A DNA stretch of 64,000 nt from the NCBI RefSeq assembly GCF_030687835.1, contig NZ_CP117449.1:248001-312000 (forward strand), written 5' to 3'. Shown in pieces: positions 55,144-64,000 of the stretch. Made by a program: the position numbers and the translations under genes. The stretch's first letter is position 1. Each line of letters starts with the position of its first letter. Under the pieces are notes generated by a model. It was not told where the DNA came from and made no database searches. It saw nothing but the letters and a program-made list of their open reading frames with translations. Origin of the DNA: Pseudomonas hefeiensis (GTDB lineage: Bacteria > Pseudomonadota > Gammaproteobacteria > Pseudomonadales > Pseudomonadaceae).

Positions 55144-58100
55144 ATGACTCTCTCGTCTTCTGCCGCCGGGCAATTAACTTCGGCGGCCTTCAAGTTTGAC
55201 AGTTTCGTCCGCTCGGGCGTGGATCCCCGTACGGGGAGCTACAGTTGCAGCGTGGCGTTGGACGCGGCGCCGGATAACGCAACCGGGGGGGCGAAGGTCT
55301 CAATGACCCTTTCATACGATTCCTTTAATGATCAGAATCTTGGTCTAGGAATCGGGTGGTCCCTTCGCACCTGCAGCTACGATCAGCGCCGCCGGAAATT
55401 GACGCTGACAAACGGTGAGACTTATCAACTTTTCATGAGTGGAAGTCAGGTTGCTTTCCAGGATAAGAAACTCGATAACTTGAGGGTCACGGTGCAAGGT
55501 GACGAACTTGTTATTGAGCATATCGATGGCCGGGCCGAAATTCTGTCACGTCCGAGTACGGCTTATAACGAGTGGCTGCTGGCGCGTGAGTATTGCCCCG
55601 ATGGCAAGGAAACACGTTATGAATATTGTCTTTTATCCGGACGACGACAGCTGGTGGCCGTCTATCATCAGCGTCGCCGCGTCATGCATATCGACTACGC
55701 CCAGAACAGACCGACGCCACCGACGATTACCGTGTGGCCGGATATTCCTGCCAAGAGGCTCCAGTACCTGTTTACCCTGGAGAGCGGAGTGCTCGAACGA
55801 ATCAGGCGGGTCACCGCACAAAATAGTGCATCGGTCTGGTCCTTTGGTTATGTGCGAAGTCATGGTTATTTGGTAATGAACGAAGTTCGTCAGCCAAACG
55901 GTGCTCAGGAAAGACTTACCTACCTAGCTGACGGCCATAAGCTCCCCACTGGGGCGCCGGCAACCTACTTGCCCGTGGTCAGCCAGTCGGTTATGTCTCC
56001 TGGCGGCGGGCAGCCGACGATTACTAACGTTTACGAGTATTCCAGCAGCAACTTCCTTGGGTATGGTTCAGGGTTTCGTTGGTCCGCTGAACGTGATGTG
56101 CTTTATGACGTGCGGCGCAACTATGAATACTCCAGTACTCAAATTCAGATGGTTCCCGGCACCAGTGGTGGACGTGAGGCTTCTCGAATCATTCGCACCT
56201 ACAATCGCTTTCATTCGATGATTTCGCAAAGGACCATCAGCGGCAGCATGATGCACCTGCGGGAAATCGAATATTACGCTGAACCCAATCTGGCTTTCAG
56301 TGATCAGCCCCCACAGTTCCAGATGCAGCGCGTTGTGCGTGACAGTTTTTTTGACTCCCGTGTGGCGCAGAGGGCGGGTCGCAGTCGTACCAGAAGTGAG
56401 GTTACCCGCACTTCTTATGATGAACATGGGAACCTGCTGGAAAAAACCAGCCCGTGCGGGGCGCGTGAGGTCTATGAGTATTTCCCGGCACAAGAGAGTG
56501 CGGATTGTCCTGCCAGCCCCATAGGCGTGCCTTGTTTTCTCAAGCAGAAGGCGATCATCGCCTCCCCTGATTTCGCCACCGCGCCGACGACGGTGGTTCG
56601 GTACACCTATACGCAACTGCCCTCGCTGCGTCCCGGTGATGGCGGCTGTATCCGGCTCGCCAGCGAAACACTGTACGAAGACGGCGTCAGCGAGCCACGG
56701 GTGAATTGTCGGTTACGGTACGTCAACAACAGCAAGGATTTCTTTCATGGACGGCTGCAAAGCAAGGTTGAAACCGTAGGCGGCGTGCGCAGTGAACACC
56801 GTTATGCATACCAGCGTGAAAACGATAACGTTCGCACCGATCTGACCTTTAGCGCTCAGGGCCTGAGCCATCGGCGGCAGGAATGGCATGACGAATGCGG
56901 CTGGCTGATCAAAATCTGTGAATCTGGCGGTAGTACCGTCAGCATGGAATACGATTCTCTGGGGCAACTGACCCGCGAAACGGTGATGCCCGACACTGAC
57001 AGCTCAGCGTCCCGTCAATTCACCTATCGGGCAGCCACGTCCAGCGATCGGTTTGTCACCGTCACCGTCAAGGATGCCCGTGGCGGCCTGACAGCTACCC
57101 ACAGCGACGGACTTGGTCGCACCATAAGGGTCGAGAAACAGGACGTCGATGAACCCGGCGCGCCCATGCGCGTGATCCATGAGGCCCAATACGACGGGCT
57201 CGGTCGCCTGCAGTCGGATAAACACACTGATTGGTTCAACGGCAAGCCGAAAACACTGGAGAGCCTGTATGAGTACGATCAGTGGGGGCACCAGAACCGG
57301 ACCATTCGCCGTGGGCAAATGACCGTTCATGATGAGATTGATCCTGTAGCACGCACCCGTACCGAGTGGGTGGAGGGCGGCGGCAAGACTCGTACATTCA
57401 TTAATGCCTTGGAGAAACCGTCGCGCGTCGAACGTGTGGACCTGTCAGGCGCTGTGCGAGAGGTAACCGCCTACGAATACGATGGTCTGGGACGGTGTAT
57501 CAGGCAAACGGCTTCCGATGGGGCGGTTACCTGCTACACATACGACTTGGCCGGTCGCGTGCTGAGTACGATTTTACCCGACGGCACCGTGATCGGAAAA
57601 AGCTACGCGGCACAGAGCCAGGGTGACTACCCCACGCAAATCAGCGCAAATGACTATGTAGTGGGCAGTCGCACCTACGATGGACTGATGCGTATCACTG
57701 GCAACCAGTCAGGGGGGCGCACGGAACGGATGGTTTATGAAGGTTCCGGCAGGAGCGCTTCGCAGAAGATCACACCGGCCGGCAAAGTCCTGCGGTTCAC
57801 CCTTGATCCCCTGTTGGGTGATTGCGTCACCGAGCGTTCAGGCAGCCAGGCGTCGGTTTTGACCAGGCACCGTTTTGATCCGAACACCGGCCTGCTCCAG
57901 GAGTCGGCCAACTCGCTGGTTCAGCGACGCTTGGAGTATTTTGCTTCCGGTCGGCTCAGCCGGGAGTCATGGGTAACCGCACTCGACCGGTTCGATAGTT
58001 TGCAAACCTATTCCTTGATGGGAAAGCCGATCGGTCATACGGATGTCAACGGCACGAACCGCACCTGCCTCTATGACGAGACGGGACGGTTGTCGGGAAT

Positions 58101-59874
58101 CACTCAAGGCCCAATCGCTGTCACCTACTCGTACGACTCTCAAGGGCAGGTCAGTTGTATTGCCGTCACCGACTCTCAAACGGGTATTTCGATGGTTACC
58201 GATCTGGCGTACGACGAGTTTGGTCGCGAGATTCTTCGACGCTCCGGCTCGCAGGGAAATGACGCCATCGAGGTGGCGCAGTCGTTCGGCCCTGGCGATA
58301 AGCTCAGTCGGCGCACGCTCAAATCCAACAATGAAGTTCTGCGTCTTGAGTCGTTCACCTATGACTTACGGGGTCGCTTGACGCGTTACACCTGTGAGGG
58401 CAAGCAGGCACCCGTGGATACCCAGGGCAAAGTCATCGTTTCCCAGGACTACACCTACGACTATCTCGACAACATTTGTCAGGTGGTGACACGCTTCGCA
58501 GGCGGCGAAAACATTGCAAACTATCGATATGACCTGACTGACAAAACCCAACTGAGTGCTGTCACCCACAGTCATCCCGATTACGTGTCTGCCAATTCGA
58601 CCTTCAATTACGACGTCGACGGCAATATGCTCAGTGATTCACAAGGGCGCAGGCTTTTTTACGACGAGTTGGGTCGCCTGGAAAACGTGACGTCGACAGA
58701 CTCGAGGTCGACGTTGGCCTGCTATCGATATGATGCCTCGGACCGGCTCCATGCCTTTGAGTTGATGAATGAAAAGCCGTGTCGGCGTTTCTACCGTGAA
58801 GAGCAGTTGTGCGGCGAGGTTACAGGTGATGAGAGCCGCAGTGTCGTGCGCGAGGGGCAGCAGTTGTTGGCGTTGCTACAAGGTCCGCAGACGGCACTCT
58901 TGAGCACCGATGCCTATGGCAATGTCTTGCAGGCACTCTCTGGCGGCGACAATACCAGGCATGCCTATTCGCCCTATGGGCATCGCCCGGTGTCGGATGG
59001 ATTGGTCAGCCTGTTCGGTTTTAGCGGCCAACCGCTTGACCCCGCGACCGGTTGTTACCTGCTCGGCAACGGCTATCGGGCCTACGATCCGGTACTCATG
59101 CGATTCCACCGGCCCGACAGTTGGAGCCCTTTCGATGGCGGCGGCCTCAATCCTTATGCCTACTGCCTCGGGGACCCGATCAATCTCAGCGATCCGACCG
59201 GCCATGTTTCTGTCTGGAGTTGGGTCAAGATAGGTCTTACTGCTGCTTTCGCCGTGGCTTCCGTCGCATTGACCATCGCGACCCTTGGCGCATCCGCGCC
59301 CTTGGTCGGGATGTCGTTTTCGGCCGCGACGGCGTTGACGCTGGAGGTGGTGTCAGGTGCGGTATCCATTGCATCGATGGTGTTGGAGGAAACGGCTCCG
59401 GACGCCGTGGCCACTCAGATCCTGAGTTACGCCAGCATTGCCTTGGGGGTTGCGTCCGGCGGGGCTTCCTTGGCGGGCAAAGTGCTAGGTAAAGGCACCT
59501 CAGTCGCGCTACGCAAAACCGTCGATTCGCTCGGTGACGTCGTGACAGTGAGTCGCCAAAATGCCTTGCGCGCCACACGCGTCGGAGCACATGCCAGGGC
59601 CGCGAGCCCTTTGATTCGTGGCGGCGGGCAGCGCAACCTCATCGCACTTCAATCAGAGCTGAGAAATGTACTGACAGCCAAGGATGTGGTCGGCTATGTC
59701 AAGTATCCGGTTGACGGCGTCAAGTATACGATCGATAGAGACCGGTACATCGAAAAGGCCAAAGGGTTTTTCCAGCAGGAGGACCCATGGTCAAGTAAGG
59801 ACAGGAGCGGCCAGGCGTTCGACGACATCTATGGCGACGTCAGGGAACGAGGCTCGGACATCCGATTTGCATGA
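55144..59874 (+). CDS. RHS/YD-repeat protein with variable C-terminus
   Basis: A 1576-residue protein. The N-terminal 150 residues are followed by many YD repeats (YEYDGLGRCIRQTASDG, YDLAGRVLSTILPDGT, FNYDVDGNMLSDSQGRRLFY). The conserved RHS core lies at about 1270-1355 (HAYSPYGHRP, GYRAYDPVLMRFHRPDSWSP, NPYAYCLGDPINLSDPTGH). The last ~220 residues are a distinct tip with two hydrophobic segments (LTAAFAVASVALTIATLGAS) and a polar end (YTIDRDRYIEKAKGFFQQED). RHS cocoons usually hold a C-terminal toxin. I recognise no toxin motif, PAAR or VgrG, and no immunity gene follows. ATG 55144 has AAGGAAGA upstream. TccC-like insecticidal function is possible. Confidence 0.88.
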   Translation: MTLSSSAAGQLTSAAFKFDSFVRSGVDPRTGSYSCSVALDAAPDNATGGAKVSMTLSYDSFNDQNLGLGIGWSLRTCSYDQRRRKLTLTNGETYQLFMSGSQVAFQDKKLDNLRVTVQGDELVIEHIDGRAEILSRPSTAYNEWLLAREYCPDGKETRYEYCLLSGRRQLVAVYHQRRRVMHIDYAQNRPTPPTITVWPDIPAKRLQYLFTLESGVLERIRRVTAQNSASVWSFGYVRSHGYLVMNEVRQPNGAQERLTYLADGHKLPTGAPATYLPVVSQSVMSPGGGQPTITNVYEYSSSNFLGYGSGFRWSAERDVLYDVRRNYEYSSTQIQMVPGTSGGREASRIIRTYNRFHSMISQRTISGSMMHLREIEYYAEPNLAFSDQPPQFQMQRVVRDSFFDSRVAQRAGRSRTRSEVTRTSYDEHGNLLEKTSPCGAREVYEYFPAQESADCPASPIGVPCFLKQKAIIASPDFATAPTTVVRYTYTQLPSLRPGDGGCIRLASETLYEDGVSEPRVNCRLRYVNNSKDFFHGRLQSKVETVGGVRSEHRYAYQRENDNVRTDLTFSAQGLSHRRQEWHDECGWLIKICESGGSTVSMEYDSLGQLTRETVMPDTDSSASRQFTYRAATSSDRFVTVTVKDARGGLTATHSDGLGRTIRVEKQDVDEPGAPMRVIHEAQYDGLGRLQSDKHTDWFNGKPKTLESLYEYDQWGHQNRTIRRGQMTVHDEIDPVARTRTEWVEGGGKTRTFINALEKPSRVERVDLSGAVREVTAYEYDGLGRCIRQTASDGAVTCYTYDLAGRVLSTILPDGTVIGKSYAAQSQGDYPTQISANDYVVGSRTYDGLMRITGNQSGGRTERMVYEGSGRSASQKITPAGKVLRFTLDPLLGDCVTERSGSQASVLTRHRFDPNTGLLQESANSLVQRRLEYFASGRLSRESWVTALDRFDSLQTYSLMGKPIGHTDVNGTNRTCLYDETGRLSGITQGPIAVTYSYDSQGQVSCIAVTDSQTGISMVTDLAYDEFGREILRRSGSQGNDAIEVAQSFGPGDKLSRRTLKSNNEVLRLESFTYDLRGRLTRYTCEGKQAPVDTQGKVIVSQDYTYDYLDNICQVVTRFAGGENIANYRYDLTDKTQLSAVTHSHPDYVSANSTFNYDVDGNMLSDSQGRRLFYDELGRLENVTSTDSRSTLACYRYDASDRLHAFELMNEKPCRRFYREEQLCGEVTGDESRSVVREGQQLLALLQGPQTALLSTDAYGNVLQALSGGDNTRHAYSPYGHRPVSDGLVSLFGFSGQPLDPATGCYLLGNGYRAYDPVLMRFHRPDSWSPFDGGGLNPYAYCLGDPINLSDPTGHVSVWSWVKIGLTAAFAVASVALTIATLGASAPLVGMSFSAATALTLEVVSGAVSIASMVLEETAPDAVATQILSYASIALGVASGGASLAGKVLGKGTSVALRKTVDSLGDVVTVSRQNALRATRVGAHARAASPLIRGGGQRNLIALQSELRNVLTAKDVVGYVKYPVDGVKYTIDRDRYIEKAKGFFQQEDPWSSKDRSGQAFDDIYGDVRERGSDIRFA

Positions 59875-60056
59875 GGACGGGCAGGTGCACCTTTCTCTCC
59901 TATATGAGTTATCGGTCTAACTGTCTTAATAAAAGATATTGTTAGGGAATAAAAAATAACGGTATCGTCCACCTCACGCCAGCGATAGCACTTCGCTGGC
60001 ACTTCCCTATTTTGACCGTGGTCCATGACGACGGTGATCTTCGATAAGGACACTGC

Positions 60057-60839
60057 ATGAAAAAGGTTCTGTTATTCACCGCATTGGCAGCAGCCCTGAC
60101 TTCGGGTCTGGCCCAGGCGGCGGAGAAACTGGTCGTGGCGGCCACCCCGGTGCCCCACGCTGAAATTCTTGAGCTGATCAAGCCGGCCTTGGCCAAAGAA
60201 GGCGTGGACCTGCAAATCAAGGTGTTCACCGACTACGTTCAACCCAACGTACAGGTTGATCAGAAGCACCTGGACGCCAACTACTTTCAGACCCTGCCGT
60301 ACCTCAAGAGCTTCAACGAAGGCAAAGGCACCGATCTGGTGACCGTGATCGGCGTACATGTGGAACCGTTTGGTGGCTACTCGAAGAAAGTCAAAAGCCT
60401 GGCCGAACTCAAGGACGGCGCGACCATCGCCATTCCCAACGAAGGCAGCAACAGTGGTCGCGCCCTGATCCTGCTGCAGAAGGCTGGCCTGATCGAGCTC
60501 AAGGACCCGAAAAACGCCCTGGCGACGCCCAAGGACATCGCCAAGAATCCGAAGAACTTCCAGTTCAAGGAGCTGGAGTCGGCCATGCTGCCGCGTGTGC
60601 TGGATCAGGTCGACCTGGACATGATCAACACCAACTACGCTTTGGAAGCGGGTCTTAACCCGGCCAAGGATGCGCTGGTAATCGAAGGTTCGGATTCGCC
60701 GTATGTGAACTTCCTGGTGGCCCGCCCGGACAACAAGGACAGCCCGGCCATGCAGAAACTGGCCAAGGCCCTGACCAGTCCGGAAGTGAAGGCGTTTATC
60801 GAGAAGAAATACAGTGGCGCGGTATTGCCGGCGTTCTGA
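60057..60839 (+). CDS. MetQ/NlpA family ABC substrate-binding protein
   Basis: A 260-residue periplasmic protein of the NlpA (D-methionine-binding MetQ) family: KLVVAATPVPHAEILELIKP, FTDYVQPNVQVDQKHLDANY, SPYVNFLVARPDNKDSPAMQ. The leader ends AQA-AEK, a cleaved signal peptide rather than a lipobox. No ABC ATPase or permease gene lies next to it, so it must pair with transporter genes elsewhere. ATG 60057 follows AAGGACACTGC. A strong terminator follows. The 180 bases before it (59875-60056) are AT-rich with no gene. Confidence 0.9.
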   Translation: MKKVLLFTALAAALTSGLAQAAEKLVVAATPVPHAEILELIKPALAKEGVDLQIKVFTDYVQPNVQVDQKHLDANYFQTLPYLKSFNEGKGTDLVTVIGVHVEPFGGYSKKVKSLAELKDGATIAIPNEGSNSGRALILLQKAGLIELKDPKNALATPKDIAKNPKNFQFKELESAMLPRVLDQVDLDMINTNYALEAGLNPAKDALVIEGSDSPYVNFLVARPDNKDSPAMQKLAKALTSPEVKAFIEKKYSGAVLPAF

Positions 60840-60864
60840 TCGAACAGCAAGGATTTGAAGTTTC

Positions 60865-60899
60865 AACGCCGACGGCTTTGCCAGCGTCGGCGTTTTTTT
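60865..60899 (+). terminator. Intrinsic terminator after the metQ-like gene
   Basis: Ten-pair stem AACGCCGACG/CGTCGGCGTT with a ten-base loop, and seven T at 60893-60899. Confidence 0.9.
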
Positions 60900-60934
60900 G
60901 TGCCGACGCTCAGAACCCGTCTTCATCGACGCGG

Positions 60935-61030
60935 CTATGCAGGCGGTTTTTTCAATGCGCGGCGCAGGGCCACGAGCAGTTTGACGATGTCGCGTGGGTC
61001 GAGGTGCTGCGGGGCTTTCACGTCAGCCAT
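60935..61030 (-). CDS. Possible small protein of 31 residues
   Basis: Minus-strand frame starting MADVKAPQHLDPRDIVKLLV and ending in a Lys/Pro tail before TAG. The ATG at 61030 has AAGGAAG six bases upstream, a good ribosome site. The sequence looks like a basic amphipathic helix (residues 13-27) rather than random GC-rich translation. I do not recognise the family. It lies alone between the metQ-like terminator and the ATPase gene. Confidence 0.5.
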   Translation of the reverse strand: MADVKAPQHLDPRDIVKLLVALRRALKKPPA

Positions 61031-61167
61031 TGTGATCTTCCTTGTGAGGGGGGGCAGGCAGTCTGGCCATAAGCTGCGGTTCCTTGGAGAGGTCCGTCGA
61101 GAAATAGACCTGTCCTACAGCCAGGGGAAAAATAGCCTTCTTACCTGGCCCCTGCAAATACCGTCGA

Positions 61168-62328
61168 TCAATCCGGCCAACTCCAGGCCGGCGCATCCAG
61201 TATTCCCTGGCCGACGATCCCGGTCTGGCCCAGATCTTTCTCCAGCACGATGCAATTGCAGTCGCCGTCCTGCTGCAAGGCGGTGATCAAGCGTCGGGCA
61301 TGGGAAACCACCCAGACCTGACAGTCCGCTGAAGCGCGGATGATCAACCGCGCCAGGGCCGGCAACAGGTCCGGGTGCAGGCTGGTTTCCGGTTCGTTGA
61401 GCACCATCAGCGAGGGTGGGCGCGGGGTGAGCAGTGCCGCTATCAGCAGCAGATAGCGCAGGGTTCCGTCTGAAAGTTCGGCGGCCGACAGCGGGCGCAG
61501 CAAGCCATGCTGATGAAACTCGATGCCGAAACGCCCGCCTTGCAGTTTCTCGATATGCAGCCGGGCACCGGGGAATGCGTCGCTGATGGACGAGTGCAAG
61601 GCTTGATCGTCGCCGATCTCAAGAATGGTTTGCAGGGCAGCGGCCAGGTCACGCCCGTCGTGGTGCAGCACCGGCGTGCGGGTGCCCAGTTGCGGCTGGC
61701 GCGCCGGGGCGTCGGCGTCGCTGCGAAAGTGATCGTAGAAGCGCCAGCGACGAATGAACTCGCGCATCTGCAGCACCTCCGGTGAGGCGCGCAAGCTGCC
61801 GACCTGGTCGAACAAACTGTCAAAAGTGGGCGTGTGCTGAGCCAGGACGTCCCAGGTGCGACCATCCCGGGCACGGATCATGGGCCCGTTGCGATCCACC
61901 AGCAGGCTGGCGGGACGAAACACCGGGCCGGCCCAGATGCATTCGCGCTTGATTTCAGGGTCCAGTGAAAACGCGGACAAACTCGGTTCCGGCAGGCCGA
62001 GGGAAATCGAATAGCTGAAATCTTCCCCGGCAAAACCCAGGCGCAGACGTTTCGTGCTGAGCCGCACCGTGGCCCCGATGGGCACCTCGCCGTTGCGCAT
62101 ACGCCGGCTGATCACTTCCGGCCCGGCCCAGAAGGTCGAGTCCAGCCCGCCTTCACGGGCCAGGGCGTTGACCACGCCGCCCTGGGCCGTCTCCGCCAAC
62201 AGGCGCAGGGCGCGATACAGATTGGATTTGCCACTGCCGTTGGGGCCGGTGATCAGGTTCAGCCGGCCCAGGGGGATCACCAGTTTGTTGATCGAGCGGT
62301 AGTTGGCCACCGCCAGTGTCTTGAGCAT
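61168..62328 (-). CDS. RecF/OLD-like AAA ATPase
   Basis: A 386-residue ATPase of the RecF/SMC/OLD type. Walker A GPNGSGKSN near residue 28, ABC-like signature LSDGTLRYLLLIAAL, Walker B LMVLNEPETSLHPDL and the H-loop VVSHARRLITAL. No TOPRIM or nuclease domain is fused, and no partner gene (such as a UvrD-like helicase of Gabija) is adjacent. It may act in DNA repair or metabolism; defence is possible but unsupported. ATG 62328 is preferred to a TTG six bases earlier. Confidence 0.83.
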   Translation of the reverse strand: MLKTLAVANYRSINKLVIPLGRLNLITGPNGSGKSNLYRALRLLAETAQGGVVNALAREGGLDSTFWAGPEVISRRMRNGEVPIGATVRLSTKRLRLGFAGEDFSYSISLGLPEPSLSAFSLDPEIKRECIWAGPVFRPASLLVDRNGPMIRARDGRTWDVLAQHTPTFDSLFDQVGSLRASPEVLQMREFIRRWRFYDHFRSDADAPARQPQLGTRTPVLHHDGRDLAAALQTILEIGDDQALHSSISDAFPGARLHIEKLQGGRFGIEFHQHGLLRPLSAAELSDGTLRYLLLIAALLTPRPPSLMVLNEPETSLHPDLLPALARLIIRASADCQVWVVSHARRLITALQQDGDCNCIVLEKDLGQTGIVGQGILDAPAWSWPD

Positions 62329-62438
62329 GTGCAAATTTTCCCTGCTGCAGAGGCATTAGTCTGCCTGATTGGCGCATCCATTGTGATCCTGTGCTTGGTG
62401 TTGAACCCTGTTCTAAGCTCACAGTCGTAACGTCACTG

Positions 62439-62450
62439 GTACGTCCGTAC
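62439..62450. promoter_or_regulatory. Small inverted repeat upstream of the RND adaptors
   Basis: GTACG-TC-CGTAC, 18 bases before the adaptor start, in position to be a repressor operator such as for a TetR-type regulator. No regulator gene is visible in the window. Confidence 0.25.
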
Positions 62451-62467
62451 AACGCAAAGGAGTCTGC

Positions 62468-63571
62468 ATGGCTGGTCCTCGAAGCAAAGTTCTGGTTGGC
62501 CTTGGCTTGTGTGTGTTGTTGGCCGGATGCGGTGATGAAAAGCCCGAGGAAAAAGCCCTGCCGCGGGTTTTCGTGCAGCAAGCCGTGCCCTCCGAATATG
62601 CGGCCTCGGTGACCCTCACCGGGGATGTCCAGGCCCGGGTGCAGACCGATCTGTCGTTTCGCGTGGCCGGCAAGATCGTCGAGCGCAAGGTGGATGTCGG
62701 TGACCGGGTTTCGGCCCGGCAAGTGCTCGCCCGGCTCGACCCCCAGGACTTGCAGACCCGCGTTGATTCCGCCCAGGCTCAGGTGGCCGCCGAACAGGCG
62801 CGGGTCAAGCAGAGTGCGGCGGCGTTCGTGCGCCAGCAAAAACTCTTGCCCAAGGGCTATACCAGCCAGAGCGAATATGACACGGCCCAGGCGCAACTGC
62901 GCAGCAGTCAGAGTGCGCTGGCCGCTGCCCAGGCCCAGTTGGCCAACGCCCGCGAACAACTGAGCTATACGGCGCTGATTGCCGAGGCGCCGGGCATTAT
63001 TACGGCGCGGCAGGCGGAGGTCGGTCAGGTGGTACAGGCGACGGAACCGATCTTCAGCCTGGCCCAGGACGGGGAGCGCGACGCCGTGTTTAATATCTAC
63101 GAATCACTGTTGCGCGAACCTCCTTCGGACCCCGCCATCGTCATCAGCCTGCTGGATAACCCGGCCATCAAGACCACCGGTACGGTGCGCGAGATCACCC
63201 CGGCGGTCTCCGCCGAAACCGGCACCGTGCAGGTCAAGGTGACGCTCAGTGAGTTACCCGAAGGCATGCGCCTGGGTTCGGTGGTTAGTGCCACCGCCAA
63301 GTCTGCCGGCAAGACCGCCGTGGAACTGCCCTGGTCGGCGCTGACCAAGAACCTTCACGATCCGGCTGTGTGGCTGGTGGACGGCGAAGGCAAGGCGCAG
63401 TTGCACAATGTCACCGTCGGCCGGTATCTCACCGGTAAGGTCATCATCAGTGACGGGCTCAAGGGGGGTGAGAAAGTCGTCACCGCGGGTGGGCAATTGC
63501 TGCATCCCGGCGTGCGCGTCGAGATCGCTGAAAATACTTATGAGAAATCTCCGGCAGGAGCCCAGCCATGA
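62468..63571 (+). CDS. RND efflux periplasmic adaptor, first of two
   Basis: A 367-residue lipoprotein adaptor: lipobox LLAGCG, beta-barrel start, lipoyl half (DLSFRVAGKIVERKVDVGDR), coiled coil (VDSAQAQVAAEQARVKQSAA), second lipoyl half (LIAEAPGIITARQAEVGQVV) and C-terminal barrel and membrane-proximal domain. ATG 62468 follows AAAGGAG. It overlaps the next gene by four bases (ATGA). Two adaptors in tandem recall TriA-TriB of the P. aeruginosa TriABC pump; the transporter gene should follow beyond the window. Confidence 0.88.
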   Translation: MAGPRSKVLVGLGLCVLLAGCGDEKPEEKALPRVFVQQAVPSEYAASVTLTGDVQARVQTDLSFRVAGKIVERKVDVGDRVSARQVLARLDPQDLQTRVDSAQAQVAAEQARVKQSAAAFVRQQKLLPKGYTSQSEYDTAQAQLRSSQSALAAAQAQLANAREQLSYTALIAEAPGIITARQAEVGQVVQATEPIFSLAQDGERDAVFNIYESLLREPPSDPAIVISLLDNPAIKTTGTVREITPAVSAETGTVQVKVTLSELPEGMRLGSVVSATAKSAGKTAVELPWSALTKNLHDPAVWLVDGEGKAQLHNVTVGRYLTGKVIISDGLKGGEKVVTAGGQLLHPGVRVEIAENTYEKSPAGAQP

Positions 63572-64000
63572 AGCGTTTGTGGATGCTCTCAGCCGGCCTG
63601 TTGCTGGCAGCGTGCTCGAAGGAAGAGCCGCCACCTGAGCCGGTGCGCCCGGTGTTGTCCATCGAGGTTCGCGCGCTCGACCAGCAGGCCCTTGGGCGTT
63701 TCGCGGGCAGCATCCAGGCCCGTTACGAGAGCAATGTGGGTTTCCGCGTGCCGGGGCGGATCGCCAGTCGCAACGTCGATGTGGGCGCCGAAGTGAAGAA
63801 GGGCGACCTGCTCGCCACCCTCGACCCCACCGATCAACAGAACCAGTTGCGCGCCGCCCAGGGCGATCTGGCTCGGATCGAGGCGCAGTACATCAATGCC
63901 CAGGCCAATGCCCGTCGCCAGCAGCAATTGTTCGACCGAGGCGTCGGTGCCCAGGCGCAACTGGACATCGCCCAGACCGACCTGAAAACCACCGCAGCTT
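63568..64000 (+). CDS. RND efflux periplasmic adaptor, second (cut by window edge)
   Basis: The first 144 residues are in the window. Lipobox LLLAACS, then the same order as its neighbour: RFAGSIQARYESNVGFRVPG, the lipoyl half ASRNVDVGAEVKKGDLLATL, and the start of a coiled coil (NQLRAAQGDLARIEAQYINA). The start overlaps the preceding stop. It continues off the right edge. Confidence 0.88.
   Translation, partial: MKRLWMLSAGLLLAACSKEEPPPEPVRPVLSIEVRALDQQALGRFAGSIQARYESNVGFRVPGRIASRNVDVGAEVKKGDLLATLDPTDQQNQLRAAQGDLARIEAQYINAQANARRQQQLFDRGVGAQAQLDIAQTDLKTTAA

Noticed and set aside
61168..62328. A defence system built around the RecF/OLD-like ATPase
   Set aside because: No helicase, nuclease or other defence partner lies next to it; the neighbours are a metQ-like gene and RND adaptors.

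Overview
The window looks like chromosome from a Pseudomonas of the P. fluorescens group. The evidence is the complete lapG-lapD / lapA / lapE-lapB-lapC biofilm locus in the order known from P. fluorescens, the start of a pvf (mgo) operon, many REP elements of the 'GTGGGAGC...GCTTGCTCGCGA' family, and GC-rich coding throughout. No rRNA, tRNA, CRISPR array or insertion sequence was recognised.

Layout. 1-3019 (minus): first three genes of the pvf/mgo operon (diazeniumdiolate signal synthesis), the NRPS gene being cut by the window edge and carrying a REP doublet inside its adenylation-domain coding sequence. 3707-4399: GntR/FCD regulator. 4523-7257: lapG-lapD. 7295-7668: large palindromic repeat. 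7721-8356: promoter, structured leader and DUF6124 gene. 8643-8981: small conserved protein. 9121-25338 (minus): giant adhesin gene lapA, with 17 and a half tandem 600-bp units and two apparent indels. 25697-30599: lapE (one frameshift), lapB, lapC. 30931-31576 (minus): second leader plus a broken DUF6124 gene.

31689-49135 is a second giant-surface-protein locus. One arm encodes a periplasmic adaptor, a GAF-like/HlyD fusion, an M50-type zinc membrane protein fused to HlyD, and a GNAT. The middle encodes a DUF6916 protein and a phage-tail-collar protein on the minus strand and a sulfotransferase on the plus strand. The other arm encodes a 2415-residue LEPR-motif/DUF4347 protein with sixteen 102-residue Ig-like repeats, a TolC-type lipoprotein, an Asp/Asn beta-hydroxylase-like protein and a second sulfotransferase. 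No ABC ATPase is encoded in this locus.

49138-50456 holds a truncated copy of the palindromic repeat, a third DUF6124 gene (frameshifted) with its leader, and a long REP-type palindrome. 50457-53903: slipin/NfeD pair, DUF2789, an RBBP9-like hydrolase and an unusual sigma-54 activator. 54161-59874: lower-GC island with an unknown protein and an RHS/YD-repeat protein. 60057-64000: MetQ/NlpA-type binding protein, a possible 31-residue protein, a RecF/OLD-like ATPase, and two tandem RND adaptor genes, the last cut by the edge.

How the parts work together. LapB-LapC-LapE export LapA; LapG cuts it at a TAAG site unless held by c-di-GMP-bound LapD. The second locus may be a separate export and modification pathway for the LEPR-motif protein. 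The three DUF6124 genes share a leader whose stems covary and whose GUGCAA loops are complementary to a conserved UUGCAC, which suggests an RNA regulatory element. It remains intact even where the downstream reading frame is broken. The LEPR-protein locus and this leader are the two most interesting things in the window.
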